Shown here one piece after another: positions 1-7,930 of a stretch of 33,583 bases of DNA. The notes below the pieces were generated by a model, which had not been told where the DNA came from, ran no database searches, and worked only from the letters and a program-made list of their open reading frames with translations. The number at the start of each line of letters is the position of its first letter. The first letter of the stretch is position 1. A program made the position numbers and the translations under genes. Source of the stretch: Betaproteobacteria bacterium (lineage in GTDB: Bacteria > Pseudomonadota > Gammaproteobacteria > Burkholderiales > SG8-39); contig SCTY01000023.1 of NCBI GenBank assembly GCA_004297625.1, positions 1 through 33,583 of the forward strand. The letters are read 5' to 3'.

Positions 1-32
1 GCTACGGCGAGCGCTAACAGTTTTTTCTGCAT
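1..32 (-). CDS. N-terminus of an exported protein, possibly a porin (partial)
   Basis: On the minus strand an ATG at 32..30 opens a frame reading MQKKLLALAV before leaving the window. Two lysines followed by a hydrophobic run is the start of a Sec signal peptide. A good Shine-Dalgarno (GGGAGA) lies five bases upstream of the ATG. Betaproteobacterial trimeric porins very often begin this way (established pattern), so a porin is a reasonable guess, but only ten codons are visible and any exported protein could begin like this. Confidence 0.5.
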   Translation of the reverse strand, partial: MQKKLLALAV

Positions 33-240
33 GAACATCTCCCGTTGTTTGTTGAACACAAGCCGCCGACTATCCGGCGTCACCCCCCGGAACTGCGGAA
101 GCTGGGCATAGTGTGCCTACGGGGCGTTTTCCAAACCAAAAAAATCGACCGAAAACTCCCCGAAACAGCGAGTTGCGTTGCATTCCTGCAACAGCTTCTT
201 AATGCCGCCTGTTGGAGAACAACTCTTAATATTCAATGAC
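33..240 (-). promoter_or_regulatory. 208-nt intergenic leader between trpC and the exported-protein gene
   Basis: Non-coding and more A/T-rich than its surroundings. Read on the minus strand (the direction of both flanking genes) it holds a perfect 6-bp hairpin, GTTGCA-GGAA-TGCAAC at 192..177, with a GNRA-type loop. A run of seven T follows (144..138), about 30 nt beyond the hairpin and too far away for a standard intrinsic terminator. A second weak stem (CGCCG/CGGCG) is at 64-79. I could not find a convincing -35/-10 pair. The long leader would suit a regulated outer-membrane protein mRNA, but that is inference. Confidence 0.3.
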
Positions 241-1026
241 TTACCCAAACATCGAGCGTAAGGCCGCCCCTGGATCACCGGCCCGCATGAAGGCCTCCCC
301 TACCAAGAAGGCGTTTACGCCGTGACCCCGCATTCGCGCTACGTGCTCGCGCGAGAGGATGCCGCTTTCGGTGACCACGATGCGCTGCGCCGAAATCTTT
401 GGCAGAAGATCAAGCGTCGTCTCCAAGTGCGTCTCGAAGGTGCGCAGGTCGCGGTTGTTCACGCCGATGAGCGGCGTGCCGAGCTTGAGCGCCGCGTCGA
501 GCTCTTTCGCATCGTGCACTTCCACGAGCACCGCCATGCCAAGCGCGGCCGCGGCCCTTTCCAGTTCTTGCATGTCAGCAACCGAGAGACATGCGGCAAT
601 GAGCAGGATGCAATCGGCCCCTATCACGCGCGCCTCGTGCACCTGGTACGGATCGAAGATGAAATCCTTGCGCAACACCGGCAGTGCACACGCGGCGCGC
701 GCTGCCGCGAGATGCTCTGGCGCGCCCTGAAAGAACTGCTGGTCCGTCAGGACCGACAGGCAGGCTGCGCCGCCCGCTTGGTAACTTTTCGCGATATCGG
801 CCGGGGCGAAATCTTCGCGCAGCAGCCCTTTCGAGGGACTCGCGCGCTTGATTTCCGCGATCACCGCCGCCTGCCCGGCGGCGATCCGCTTTCTTACTGA
901 AGAAACGAAGGAGCGGGGCGGAGGAGCGAGACGCGCGCGTGATTCCATCTCCGAAATCGGAACGGCGGCCTTGGCTGCCGCGACCTCGGCGCGCTTCACC
1001 GCCATGATGCGCTCGAGGATGTTCAA
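241..1026 (-). CDS. trpC: Indole-3-glycerol phosphate synthase
   Basis: Cytoplasmic TIM-barrel enzyme that converts 1-(2-carboxyphenylamino)-1-deoxyribulose 5-phosphate to indole-3-glycerol phosphate in tryptophan synthesis. The 261 residues are a monofunctional IGPS. Visible family residues are E58 and K60 in [11 protein letters not shown], general acid K120 in [12 protein letters not shown]169 (LVEVH), N190 (GVNNRDL), and E220/S221 (VTESGI), all spaced as in characterised IGPS enzymes. The start is TTG (1026..1024), overlapping the trpD stop as TTGA. It is preferred over the ATG at residue 8 because the family's N-terminal helix (here [13 protein letters not shown]) begins upstream of that ATG. 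Last gene of trpEGDC; no clear terminator follows. Confidence 0.97.
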   Translation of the reverse strand: MNILERIMAVKRAEVAAAKAAVPISEMESRARLAPPPRSFVSSVRKRIAAGQAAVIAEIKRASPSKGLLREDFAPADIAKSYQAGGAACLSVLTDQQFFQGAPEHLAAARAACALPVLRKDFIFDPYQVHEARVIGADCILLIAACLSVADMQELERAAAALGMAVLVEVHDAKELDAALKLGTPLIGVNNRDLRTFETHLETTLDLLPKISAQRIVVTESGILSREHVARMRGHGVNAFLVGEAFMRAGDPGAALRSMFG

Positions 1027-2053
1027 GACTTGAGCGACTTCGTGAACGCGACGAATTCGTCGAGCTTCTTGCGCGCCTCGCCGCTTGCGATGGTATGCCG
1101 CGCCCGCTCGATGCCTTCCTTGAAGCTCTTTGCCACCCCGGAGACATAGATCGCCGCGCCGGCGTTCAGCGCGACGATGTTGTGCGCCGGGCCCGGCCGG
1201 TTGCCCAGCACGGCAAGGATCATGTCCTTGGACTCCTCGGCAGTCTGCACCTGGATTGCGCGCCGGTCGTAGAGCTCCAGGCCGAATTGCGAGGGATGGA
1301 GGTTGTATTCGTTGATCTCGCCGTTCACGAGCTCGCCGATCATCGTCTCGGCCGATATGGAAATTTCGTCGAGGCCGTCCAGGCCGTACACCGCCATGAC
1401 ATGGTTCGCACCGAGCCGCTGCAGCACGCGCACCTGAATGCCGACCAAGTCGGGGTGAAATACGCCCATGACCTGGTTCTTTGCTCCGGCAGGATTGGTG
1501 AGCGGCCCGAGGATATTGAAGATCGTGCGCACGCCGAGCTCCTTGCGTACCGGCGCTGCGTACTTCATCGCCGCATGGTGTGCCGGCGCGAACAGGAAAC
1601 CCAACCCGAGTTTGTTGATCGCCTGGCCCGTTTGCTCCGGATTAAGGCCGATATTTGCGCCGAGTGCCTCGAGCACCTCTGCGCTGCCTGAGGACGACGA
1701 TACCGAGCGGCCCATGTGCTTCGCGACCCGCGCGCCCGCCGCGGCCGCCACGAAAGCCGCGCAAGTCGAGACGTTGAACGTATGCGCCGCATCGCCTCCA
1801 GTGCCGCAGGTATCGACCAGATGGCGGTCGTCAGGCACCTCGACGTGCGTGGCGAACTCGCGCATCACCTGCGCCGCGGCGGCGATCTCACCGATGGTTT
1901 CCTTCTTCACTCGCAGGCCGATGATGAAGCCCGCGATCTGCGCCGGCGTCACCTCGCCGCGCATGATCTGCCGCATGACGTGCAGCATCTCGTCGTGGAA
2001 CACCTCGCGGTGCTCCACGGTGCGCTGGATCGCCTCGGCTATGGTGATCTGCT

Positions 2054-2057
<4 letters not shown>
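1023..2057 (-). CDS. trpD: Anthranilate phosphoribosyltransferase
   Basis: Transfers phosphoribose from PRPP to anthranilate, the second step of the tryptophan branch. 344 aa, normal for the family. The PRPP-binding CGTGGD loop is at 84-89, followed by NVST (95-98), the anthranilate-side loop [21 protein letters not shown] from about 113, and a metal-binding DE pair in GLDGLDEIS. The KHGNR motif usual in the family reads KHMGR here. The ATG at 2057..2055 overlaps the trpG stop as ATGA and has GGGAGA upstream. The same frame is open for another 200 codons upstream, but that part is antisense-free shadow of trpG in another frame, so the long version is rejected. Confidence 0.97.
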
Positions 2058-2625
<568 letters not shown>

Positions 2626-2629
<4 letters not shown>

Positions 2630-4131
2630 GCGGCCCCCACGACGCTTTCGGCGGCCGCGATCTCGGCCGCCTTGAGGATGGCACGCGCCTTGTGCTGCGT
2701 TTCCAGCCACTCGGATTGCGGGTCCGAGTCGGCGACGATGCCTGCCGCCGCCTGCACGTGCAGCCGGCCGTCCTTCACCACCGCGGTGCGGATCGCGATG
2801 GCCACATCCATGTCGCCGTTGAAACCGAGGTATCCGACCGCGCCGCTGTAGATGCCGCGCTTCACCGGCTCGAGCTCGTCGATGATCTGCATCGCGCGAA
2901 CCTTCGGTGCACCGGTTACCGTGCCGGCCGGGAAGCTCGCTTTGAGCACGTCGATCGCGTCCAATCCTGCGCGAATGCGGCCCTCGACGTTCGAGACGAT
3001 GTGCATCACGTGGGAGTACCGCTCGACCACCATCTTTTCGGTCACTTTCACGCTTCCGGTGGCGGCGATCCGGCCCACGTCGTTGCGCCCCAGATCGATG
3101 AGCATCACGTGCTCGGCGCGCTCTTTCGGGTCCGCGAGAAGCTCCGCGGCGATTGCGGCGTCTTCCGCAGCATTGCGGCCGCGTGGCCGCGTGCCGGCGA
3201 TCGGCCTCAAGGTCACGATATCGCCCGACAGGCGCACCAGGATTTCCGGCGACGCCCCCACCACGTGATGGTCGCCGAAGTCGAAGTAATACATGTACGG
3301 AGAGGGATTGAGGCCGCGCAATGCACGATAGAGCGCAAGCGGCGGCGCCGCGAACTCGCGCGAAGTACGCTGCGATAGCTGCACCTGCATGACGTCGCCC
3401 GCCAGGATGTAGTCCTTGGCGCGCCCGACCGCTTCCAGGAATTGCGGCTCGGTGTAGCTGCGCTCGAGGGCTGCTTGGCCTAGCGGCTCGCTCGGCTGCG
3501 CGAGCACCATGGCGTCGGGGAGCGGCCTCACCAGGCGCCGGCGCAGCCGCTCGAGCCGCTCGTTGGCCGCGCGCCAGGCGCCCGGCTGCTGGGGATCGGC
3601 ATAGACCACGAGGTAGAGCTTGCCAAGCACGTTGTCGACGACCGCCAGCTCATCGGACACGAGAAGCAGCATGCCGGGGGTGCCGAGCGCATCGGCTTTC
3701 GCGCCGCCAAGCGCCCGCCGCTCGATATGCGCCACCGTCTCATAGCCGAAATAGCCGGCGAGGCCGCCGCCGAAGCGCAGCGCCGCGGGCACCGGGGCCA
3801 CGCGATGGCGCTGCAGCCAGGCGCGCGCGTATTCGAACGGATCTGCCTGCTCGAGCCTCTCCAGGCAGACATCGCCGCCGCGCGCATCGCGCAGCAGCCG
3901 CCGCACCGTGCGCCCGCGCGCCTCGATGCGCTCCGCGCAGGCGAGCCCGATGAAGGAATAGCGGCCGAAGCGCTCGCCGCCGACCACCGATTCGAGCAGG
4001 TAGGAATACGGCCCGTTCGCGAGCTGCACGTACACAGCGAGCGGCGTGTAAAGGTCGGCGCGCGCCTCGGCGAGCACCGGTATGCGGGTATAGCCCTGCG
4101 CCGCGAGTTTCTGGAACTCAAGCTCAGTCAC
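2626..4131 (-). CDS. trpE: Anthranilate synthase component I
   Basis: Chorismate-using large subunit (501 aa) catalysing chorismate plus ammonia to anthranilate. The feedback-binding LLES motif at 45-48 implies tryptophan inhibition. The chorismate-binding domain shows [13 protein letters not shown] (275-287), GTRPRG (313-318), DLGRNDVGR (346-354) and GTVTGAPK (403-410). The start is GTG (4131..4129), preceded at about 9 nt by GGAGAG. It heads trpEGDC; the next upstream gene on the same strand is rpe, 170 nt away. I see no leader peptide with tandem Trp codons in that gap, so attenuation by such a peptide is unlikely. Confidence 0.97.
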
Positions 4132-4301
4132 GACACTTCTCTCCGCTGCTTTCAGGAACTGCCTGGAAAAACCGTCTGCGGCCTTGGAAGGGCGCGCCGC
4201 CGAGCCGCGCGGGGCGCGTGAGAGGTTAGCGGCGCCAGCGGCGCCAGCTATGCCAGGAGAGAGTCTCTAGTTGTGCAGAGAGAGGCTGCACGGCGGCTGC
4301 A
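4132..4301 (-). promoter_or_regulatory. rpe-trpE gap, probable trp leader or promoter region
   Basis: 170 nt with no credible coding frame. It carries a perfect 9-bp tandem duplication (ggcgccagc at 4231-4239 and 4240-4248; each unit contains the palindrome GGCGCC) and short stems just after the rpe stop (TGCAG...CTGCA), but no T-run. Many betaproteobacteria carry gph here between rpe and trpE; there is no trace of it. The strand is given as the direction of the flanking genes. Any promoter would have to be mapped by experiment. Confidence 0.3.
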
Positions 4302-4964
4302 CTATACCATGGCCAGGCGCGCGCGCATCTCGCGGATGACGGCGGCATAGTCCTTCGCGCCGAAAATCGCCGATCCGGCAACGAAGGTATCCGCGCCGGC
4401 GCGCGCGATGCTCGCAATGTTGTCCGCCTTGACGCCGCCGTCCACCTCCAGCCATATATCGCGGCCCAGCGCGTCGATCCGGCGGCGGACCTCCGTAATT
4501 TTCGGCAGAACGGACTGAATGAACTGCTGGCCGCCGAAGCCCGGATTGACCGACATGAGGAGCACGAGGTCCAGCTTCTCTAGCGTGTAGTCGAGACAGG
4601 CGAGCGGCGTGGCGGGGTTGAGCACCAGCCCGGGCTTGCAGCCGTTCTCTCGGATAAGGGCGATCGTCCTGTCGATGTGCTCCGAAGCCTCGGGGTGAAA
4701 GCTGATGATGCTCGCTCCGGCCCTGGCGAACTCGGACACGAGGCGATCCACAGGCTTCACCATCAGGTGAACGTCGAGCGGCACCTCGGCGTGCGGGCGA
4801 AGCGCGGCGCACACCAGCGGTCCCACGGTGAGGCTGGGGACGTAGTGATTGTCCATGACGTCGAAGTGAATGAGGTCCGCGCCCGCTTTGGTGACTGCGC
4901 GCACCTCTTCGCCCAGACGCGCGAAATCAGCGGAAAGAATGCTCGGGGCGATGCGGAACGCCAT
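4302..4964 (-). CDS. rpe: Ribulose-phosphate 3-epimerase
   Basis: Interconverts ribulose 5-phosphate and xylulose 5-phosphate in the pentose phosphate and Calvin pathways. 220 aa, a full-length TIM barrel. Starts with [16 protein letters not shown]. Metal ligands are H33 and D35 (HFDVMD), H66 (DVHLMV) and D175 (EVDGG), with the loop SVNPGFGGQ at 138-146. ATG at 4964, only 26 bp from the divergent apaG start. The association of rpe with trpE is typical of betaproteobacteria; the usual intervening gph is missing. Confidence 0.97.
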   Translation of the reverse strand: MAFRIAPSILSADFARLGEEVRAVTKAGADLIHFDVMDNHYVPSLTVGPLVCAALRPHAEVPLDVHLMVKPVDRLVSEFARAGASIISFHPEASEHIDRTIALIRENGCKPGLVLNPATPLACLDYTLEKLDLVLLMSVNPGFGGQQFIQSVLPKITEVRRRIDALGRDIWLEVDGGVKADNIASIARAGADTFVAGSAIFGAKDYAAVIREMRARLAMV

Positions 4965-4990
4965 GGCCGCGCCGAGTTTACAATGCGTTC
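4965..4990. promoter_or_regulatory. 26-bp divergent rpe/apaG promoter region
   Basis: The two start codons are only 26 bp apart. On the plus strand TACAAT (4979-4984, five of six matches to the sigma-70 -10 consensus) ends six bases before the apaG ATG, so a transcript would begin at or next to the ATG. On the minus strand the overlapping TAAACT (4980..4975) is a weak -10 candidate for rpe. No good -35 hexamer is visible for either, and neither start has a Shine-Dalgarno within the gap. Confidence 0.4.
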
Positions 4991-5374
4991 ATGGCGGAGG
5001 AGAAGCTCTACGAAATCAAGGTGAGCGCGGTAACCCAGTACCTCGCAGAGCAATCCGACGAGGCCGCAGGGCGCTTCGTTTTCGCTTACACCATCAAGAT
5101 GCACAACACGGGCAACGTCGCTGCGCAGCTCATAAGCCGGCACTGGATCATCACCGATGCGCAGGGCCTGGTGCAGGAAGTGCGCGGTCTAGGCGTGGTC
5201 GGCGCCCAGCCGCTCCTTCAACCGGGCGAGAGCTACGAGTACACGAGCGGCGCCTCAATCGCCACGGCGGTGGGAACGATGAAAGGCAGCTACCAGATGG
5301 TCGCTTCCGACGGCACGCGCTTCGAAGCGCCGATTCCGCAGTTCACGCTTTCCGTGCCGCGCGTGCTTCACTGA
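4991..5374 (+). CDS. apaG: ApaG domain protein
   Basis: 127 aa, the normal length of the single-domain ApaG family (fibronectin-III-like beta sandwich, formerly called Co2+/Mg2+ efflux-associated; molecular role unsettled). Visible family stretches are KVSAVTQYLAEQSD, FAYTIKMHNTG, SRHWIITDAQG, a glycine-rich VRGLGVVGAQP segment, LQPGESYEYTSG and the C-terminal MKGSYQMVASDG followed by FEAPIPQFTLSVPR. The probable -10 lies immediately before the ATG, so the mRNA may be leaderless. Its last seven bases overlap the 3' end of the antisense small membrane-peptide gene. Confidence 0.95.
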   Translation: MAEEKLYEIKVSAVTQYLAEQSDEAAGRFVFAYTIKMHNTGNVAAQLISRHWIITDAQGLVQEVRGLGVVGAQPLLQPGESYEYTSGASIATAVGTMKGSYQMVASDGTRFEAPIPQFTLSVPRVLH

Positions 5375-5466
5375 TCGTCGTCGCGCCGCTTCTTGGGCCA
5401 GGTCCACCAGACAATGAAGCCGGCCACCGCCAGCGCGAACAGGATTTCCAGGTAGATGACCCACAT
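5368..5466 (-). CDS. Small single-span membrane peptide, 32 aa
   Basis: A short gene between apaG and mltA, read antisense to both. ATG at 5466..5464, TGA at 5370..5368. The peptide opens MWVIYLEILFALAVAGFIVW, a clear membrane helix, and ends WTWPKKRRDDDQ, so the positive tail predicts N-out or periplasm-in/cytoplasm-out by the positive-inside rule. Hydrophobic-then-charged structure, a proper ATG and stop, and an exact fit between neighbours argue for a real gene. I recall similar peptides beside apaG/mltA in betaproteobacteria, but that memory cannot be checked here. No obvious Shine-Dalgarno. The function is unknown. Its start codon shares the bases CATG with the mltA start. Confidence 0.65.
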   Translation of the reverse strand: MWVIYLEILFALAVAGFIVWWTWPKKRRDDDQ

Positions 5467-6649
5467 GCGCAATGCTTTCGTCGCGGCGATTGTACTGTTG
5501 GCCGCGTGCGCTCCTGTGCCGCCGAAGCCCGAGCCGGCCGCCTGCCCGGCGCAGGCGCCCTGCCCGGTATGCCCGGTCTGCCCCCCGGTAAAGCCGCCGC
5601 CCGAGTCGGCGCGTTACATCGAGGCGCGCTTCGATGCGCTCCCCGGCTGGCCGAGCCGCGGACTCGATCAGAGCCTGCGAGCTTTTCTTGCCAGTTGCCC
5701 GCGCCCGGGCCCGCTGGCCAACGCCTGCACGCTGGCGGCAGCGGTTGCGCCGCAAGACGAGCAGGCGGCACGCGTATTTTTCGAGTCGGTGTTCGCTCCT
5801 TATGCGCTGGTGTCCTCCGATGGGCCCGACACCGGGCTGATCACCGGGTATTACGAGCCGGTCATCGAAGGCAGCCGCACCCCGGACGACGTCCATCGCT
5901 ATCCGATCTTCGGCGTGCCGGACGATCTCATCGTGGTCGATCTCGCGGCCGTCAATCCGGACGTGCGCGGCATGCGGTTGCGCGGCCGCGTGGAAGGCCG
6001 GCGCCTGGTGCCGTATTACGCACGTGGCGAAATCGATTCCCGCGGTGCCGGGTTTGCCGCGCCCGCGATCGCGTGGACCGCAGACCCGGTGGCGTTGTTT
6101 TTCCTGCAGATCCAGGGCTCCGGACAAGTGCAGCTCGACGACGGCGAGCGCATCCGCATCGGCTACGCCGACCAGAACGGCCATCCCTACCGCTCGCTCG
6201 GCCGATACCTCGTGGACCGCGGCGAGCTGCCGCTCGAGCAGGCGTCGATGGCCGGCATCAAGGCGTGGGCGGCCGCGAATCCGGCGAAGCTCGAGGACGC
6301 GCTCAACTCCAATCCGAGCTATGTCTTTTTCCGCGAGCTGCCGGCAACCAACGGGCCGGTCGGCGCGCTTGGGATTCCGCTCACTGCGGAATTCAGCCTC
6401 GCCGTCGACCGGCGCCACACACCGCTGGGTGCGCCGGTATATCTCGCGACCACGTTTCCGCTGTCGGAGGAGCCGCTCGAGCGCCTGATGGCCGCGCAGG
6501 ACACGGGCGGCGCAATACGCGGTGTAGTGCGCGCGGACTTCTTTTGGGGCACCGGCCCGGAGGCAGGCTCGTTCGCCGGGCGCATGCGCCAGCAAGGCAG
6601 GATGTGGCTTCTCTGGCCGCGCGGCGAAGCGCTGCCCGGTTCGCCCTAG
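5465..6649 (+). CDS. mltA: Membrane-bound lytic murein transglycosylase A (lipoprotein)
   Basis: Cleaves the MurNAc-GlcNAc bond of peptidoglycan with formation of 1,6-anhydro-MurNAc, acting at the inner face of the outer membrane. 394 aa from the ATG at 5465; an ATG three codons earlier is possible but adds nothing to the signal peptide. MRNAFVAAIVLLAAC ends in a lipobox with lipidated C15. A short Pro/Cys linker (C27, C33, C36, C39) follows. The MltA domain (from about DTGLITGYYEPV) is followed by the 3D domain with AQDTGGAI (probable catalytic D346) and RADFFWGTG. The start bases are shared with an antisense peptide gene and the stop TAG is shared (CTAG) with the convergent hydroxylase gene. 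Confidence 0.95.
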   Translation: MRNAFVAAIVLLAACAPVPPKPEPAACPAQAPCPVCPVCPPVKPPPESARYIEARFDALPGWPSRGLDQSLRAFLASCPRPGPLANACTLAAAVAPQDEQAARVFFESVFAPYALVSSDGPDTGLITGYYEPVIEGSRTPDDVHRYPIFGVPDDLIVVDLAAVNPDVRGMRLRGRVEGRRLVPYYARGEIDSRGAGFAAPAIAWTADPVALFFLQIQGSGQVQLDDGERIRIGYADQNGHPYRSLGRYLVDRGELPLEQASMAGIKAWAAANPAKLEDALNSNPSYVFFRELPATNGPVGALGIPLTAEFSLAVDRRHTPLGAPVYLATTFPLSEEPLERLMAAQDTGGAIRGVVRADFFWGTGPEAGSFAGRMRQQGRMWLLWPRGEALPGSP

Positions 6650-7785
6650 CTCATCGCTTGCCGTATGAGCAGGTTCTTTACCAGCGTCATGCGGTTGGTC
6701 AAGCTCAATCCGGTGTTGCGAAGCCGCGCTGGCCCTCGTCCCTTGGCGGCGAAAAGCCGGTAAAGGCCGTCGACCATCGCATCCATCGCGAGAATCGGCT
6801 CGGCGCGCGCGCGCTCGTAGCGGCGCAGCACGCCGAGCTCGCCCGGGTCGCGGACCGGCTCGCGCGACTCGAGCACCTGCACGAGGATCCGCGCATCCTG
6901 CAACCCTAGGTTCAAGCCCTGCCCGGCGAGAGGGTGCACCACGTGCGCCGCATCTCCGGCGAGGGCCACGCGGGGCGCTACCATCCGCTGCGCTGCAAGG
7001 CGGCGCAGCGGATAGCTGCGCGCTGGCGTTACCAACGCGAGCTGACCGAGCGCGTGGTTCGACGCGGATTCCACTTCCCGCGCGAGCGCTTCGGCTTCCA
7101 GGCGCTCTACGCGCGCCGCCTCCTCGGCCGGCAGCGACCAGACCATTGATACGTGGCTTCCGGGCAGGGGCAGCAGCGCAAGCACCGGTCCCCCTTGGAA
7201 CCACTGAAAGGCGGTGTTCCGATGCGGCCGCTCGCAGGCGAAGTTGGCGACCACGGCCGTCTGGCCATAATCCCTTTCCCTCATCGCGATACCGGCCTGC
7301 TCGCGTACGAAGGACTTGGCCCCGTCCGCACCCACGATGAGCTTCGCCGCAAGCGCCTGGCCGTCCGCAAGGCGCAGCCGCACGTAGCGGTCCTCGACGG
7401 AGAGCTCGGCGCATTGCGCCGGCGCGAGAACGCGAACCCGCAGTGCATTCCACAATGCGTCCTGTAGAACCTCGTCCTCCACCGTCCATGCGAGCGCCGC
7501 CACGCCGGCGCGGTAGGCGTCGAAGTCGATCCGAGCGCCGGCATCGCCGTGGACACGCATGGCGTAGACGGGTGTCGCGCGCGCCTCGGGCATCGCTCCG
7601 AGCCGCCTCAGGAACGCCACGTTGCCCGGCGTAAGCGTGTAGACACGGGCATCGAAGCCGCCCGCCGGCGAGCCGCGCAACGGGCGCCGTTCGTGCGCCA
7701 CGAGCGCGACCGACAAGCCGCTCGACGCACAGGCGATGCTCGTGCCGACCGGGCCACCGCCCACTACGATAAGGTCGTGGTCCAC
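6646..7785 (-). CDS. Ubiquinone biosynthesis FAD-dependent hydroxylase (UbiF/UbiH family)
   Basis: 379-aa flavoprotein monooxygenase of the UbiH/UbiF/Coq6 group, which hydroxylates the ubiquinone ring. FAD-binding features are GGGPVGTSIA (9-18, dinucleotide fold), GADG (152-155, DG motif) and ALAGDAAHVVHPLAGQGLNLG (from 275, GD motif). The GDAAH form resembles UbiF/Coq6 more than UbiH, whose motif is GNAAQ as in the second homologue at 26526. The exact ring position cannot be decided from sequence. Start GTG (7785..7783) places the Rossmann strand correctly; no Shine-Dalgarno is visible. Divergent from tRNA-Met and convergent with mltA, sharing CTAG at the stops. Confidence 0.9.
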   Translation of the reverse strand: MDHDLIVVGGGPVGTSIACASSGLSVALVAHERRPLRGSPAGGFDARVYTLTPGNVAFLRRLGAMPEARATPVYAMRVHGDAGARIDFDAYRAGVAALAWTVEDEVLQDALWNALRVRVLAPAQCAELSVEDRYVRLRLADGQALAAKLIVGADGAKSFVREQAGIAMRERDYGQTAVVANFACERPHRNTAFQWFQGGPVLALLPLPGSHVSMVWSLPAEEAARVERLEAEALAREVESASNHALGQLALVTPARSYPLRRLAAQRMVAPRVALAGDAAHVVHPLAGQGLNLGLQDARILVQVLESREPVRDPGELGVLRRYERARAEPILAMDAMVDGLYRLFAAKGRGPARLRNTGLSLTNRMTLVKNLLIRQAMS

Positions 7786-7790
7786 AAGGT

Positions 7791-7796
7791 TATAAT
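7791..7796 (+). promoter_or_regulatory. -10 element of the tRNA-Met promoter
   Basis: Consensus TATAAT, followed by a GC-rich discriminator (GCGCCCC), which is typical of stringently controlled stable-RNA promoters. A transcription start would fall near 7803, about 15 nt before the tRNA. No good -35 hexamer is seen. The core TTATAA is symmetrical, so the minus strand reads TATAAC, close to the divergent hydroxylase start. Confidence 0.6.
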
Positions 7797-7798
7797 TG

Positions 7799-7816
7799 CG
7801 CCCCTGTTTCAGGGCG
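7799..7816 (+). other. 5' leader hairpin of pre-tRNA-Met
   Basis: CGCCC(C)TG pairs with CAGGGCG around a TTT loop: seven pairs with one bulged C, ending two bases before the mature tRNA. If transcription starts near 7803 only the upper part would be in the RNA. It may affect promoter melting or 5' processing by RNase P (inference). Confidence 0.35.
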
Positions 7817-7817
7817 T

Positions 7818-7894
7818 GGCGAATTAGCTCAGCTGGTTAGAGCAGCGGAATCATAATCCGTGTGTCCGGGGTTCGAGTCCCTGATTCGCCACCA
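7818..7894 (+). tRNA. tRNA-Met (CAT), elongator type
   Basis: 77 nt including an encoded CCA. The acceptor arms GGCGAAT/ATTCGCC are perfect. D arm GCTC...GAGC. Anticodon stem GCGGA/TCCGT with a G-T pair at 27-43 and loop ATCATAA, giving anticodon CAT at 7852-7854. T arm CGGGG-TTCGAGT-CCCTG with one G-T pair. The first acceptor base pair is G-C rather than the mismatched 1-72 of initiator tRNA. The body is not that of tRNA-Ile2, so elongator methionine is the best call. Confidence 0.95.
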
Positions 7895-7919
7895 TTTCCT
7901 CCTTCGCGGCGCTATCCCC

Positions 7920-7925
7920 TAGAAT
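7920..7925 (+). promoter_or_regulatory. -10-like TAGAAT before the 7931 gene
   Basis: TAGAAT ends five bases before the ATG at 7931, with no Shine-Dalgarno between. It probably drives the long plus-strand cluster from the exported-protein gene through miaB and beyond, with a leaderless or nearly leaderless mRNA. No good -35. Confidence 0.4.
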
Positions 7926-7930
7926 TGGCC

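Noticed and set aside
4132..4301. trp attenuator with a leader peptide
   Set aside because: No start codon followed by tandem Trp codons, and no terminator hairpin with a T-run, on the trpE strand.
5255..7489. Long minus-strand open frame (744 codons) across mltA and the hydroxylase
   Set aside because: Arginine/alanine-rich low-complexity translation with no family features; a high-GC shadow of mltA (opposite strand) and of the hydroxylase in another frame. The same applies to other long antisense frames such as 14347-16080, 28911-30788, 8230-9687 and 22194-23540.
7818..7894. tRNA-Ile2 (lysidine-modified CAT) or initiator tRNA-fMet
   Set aside because: The acceptor stem pairs fully from position 1, unlike initiator tRNA, and its sequence is not that of tRNA-Ile2; elongator Met fits best.
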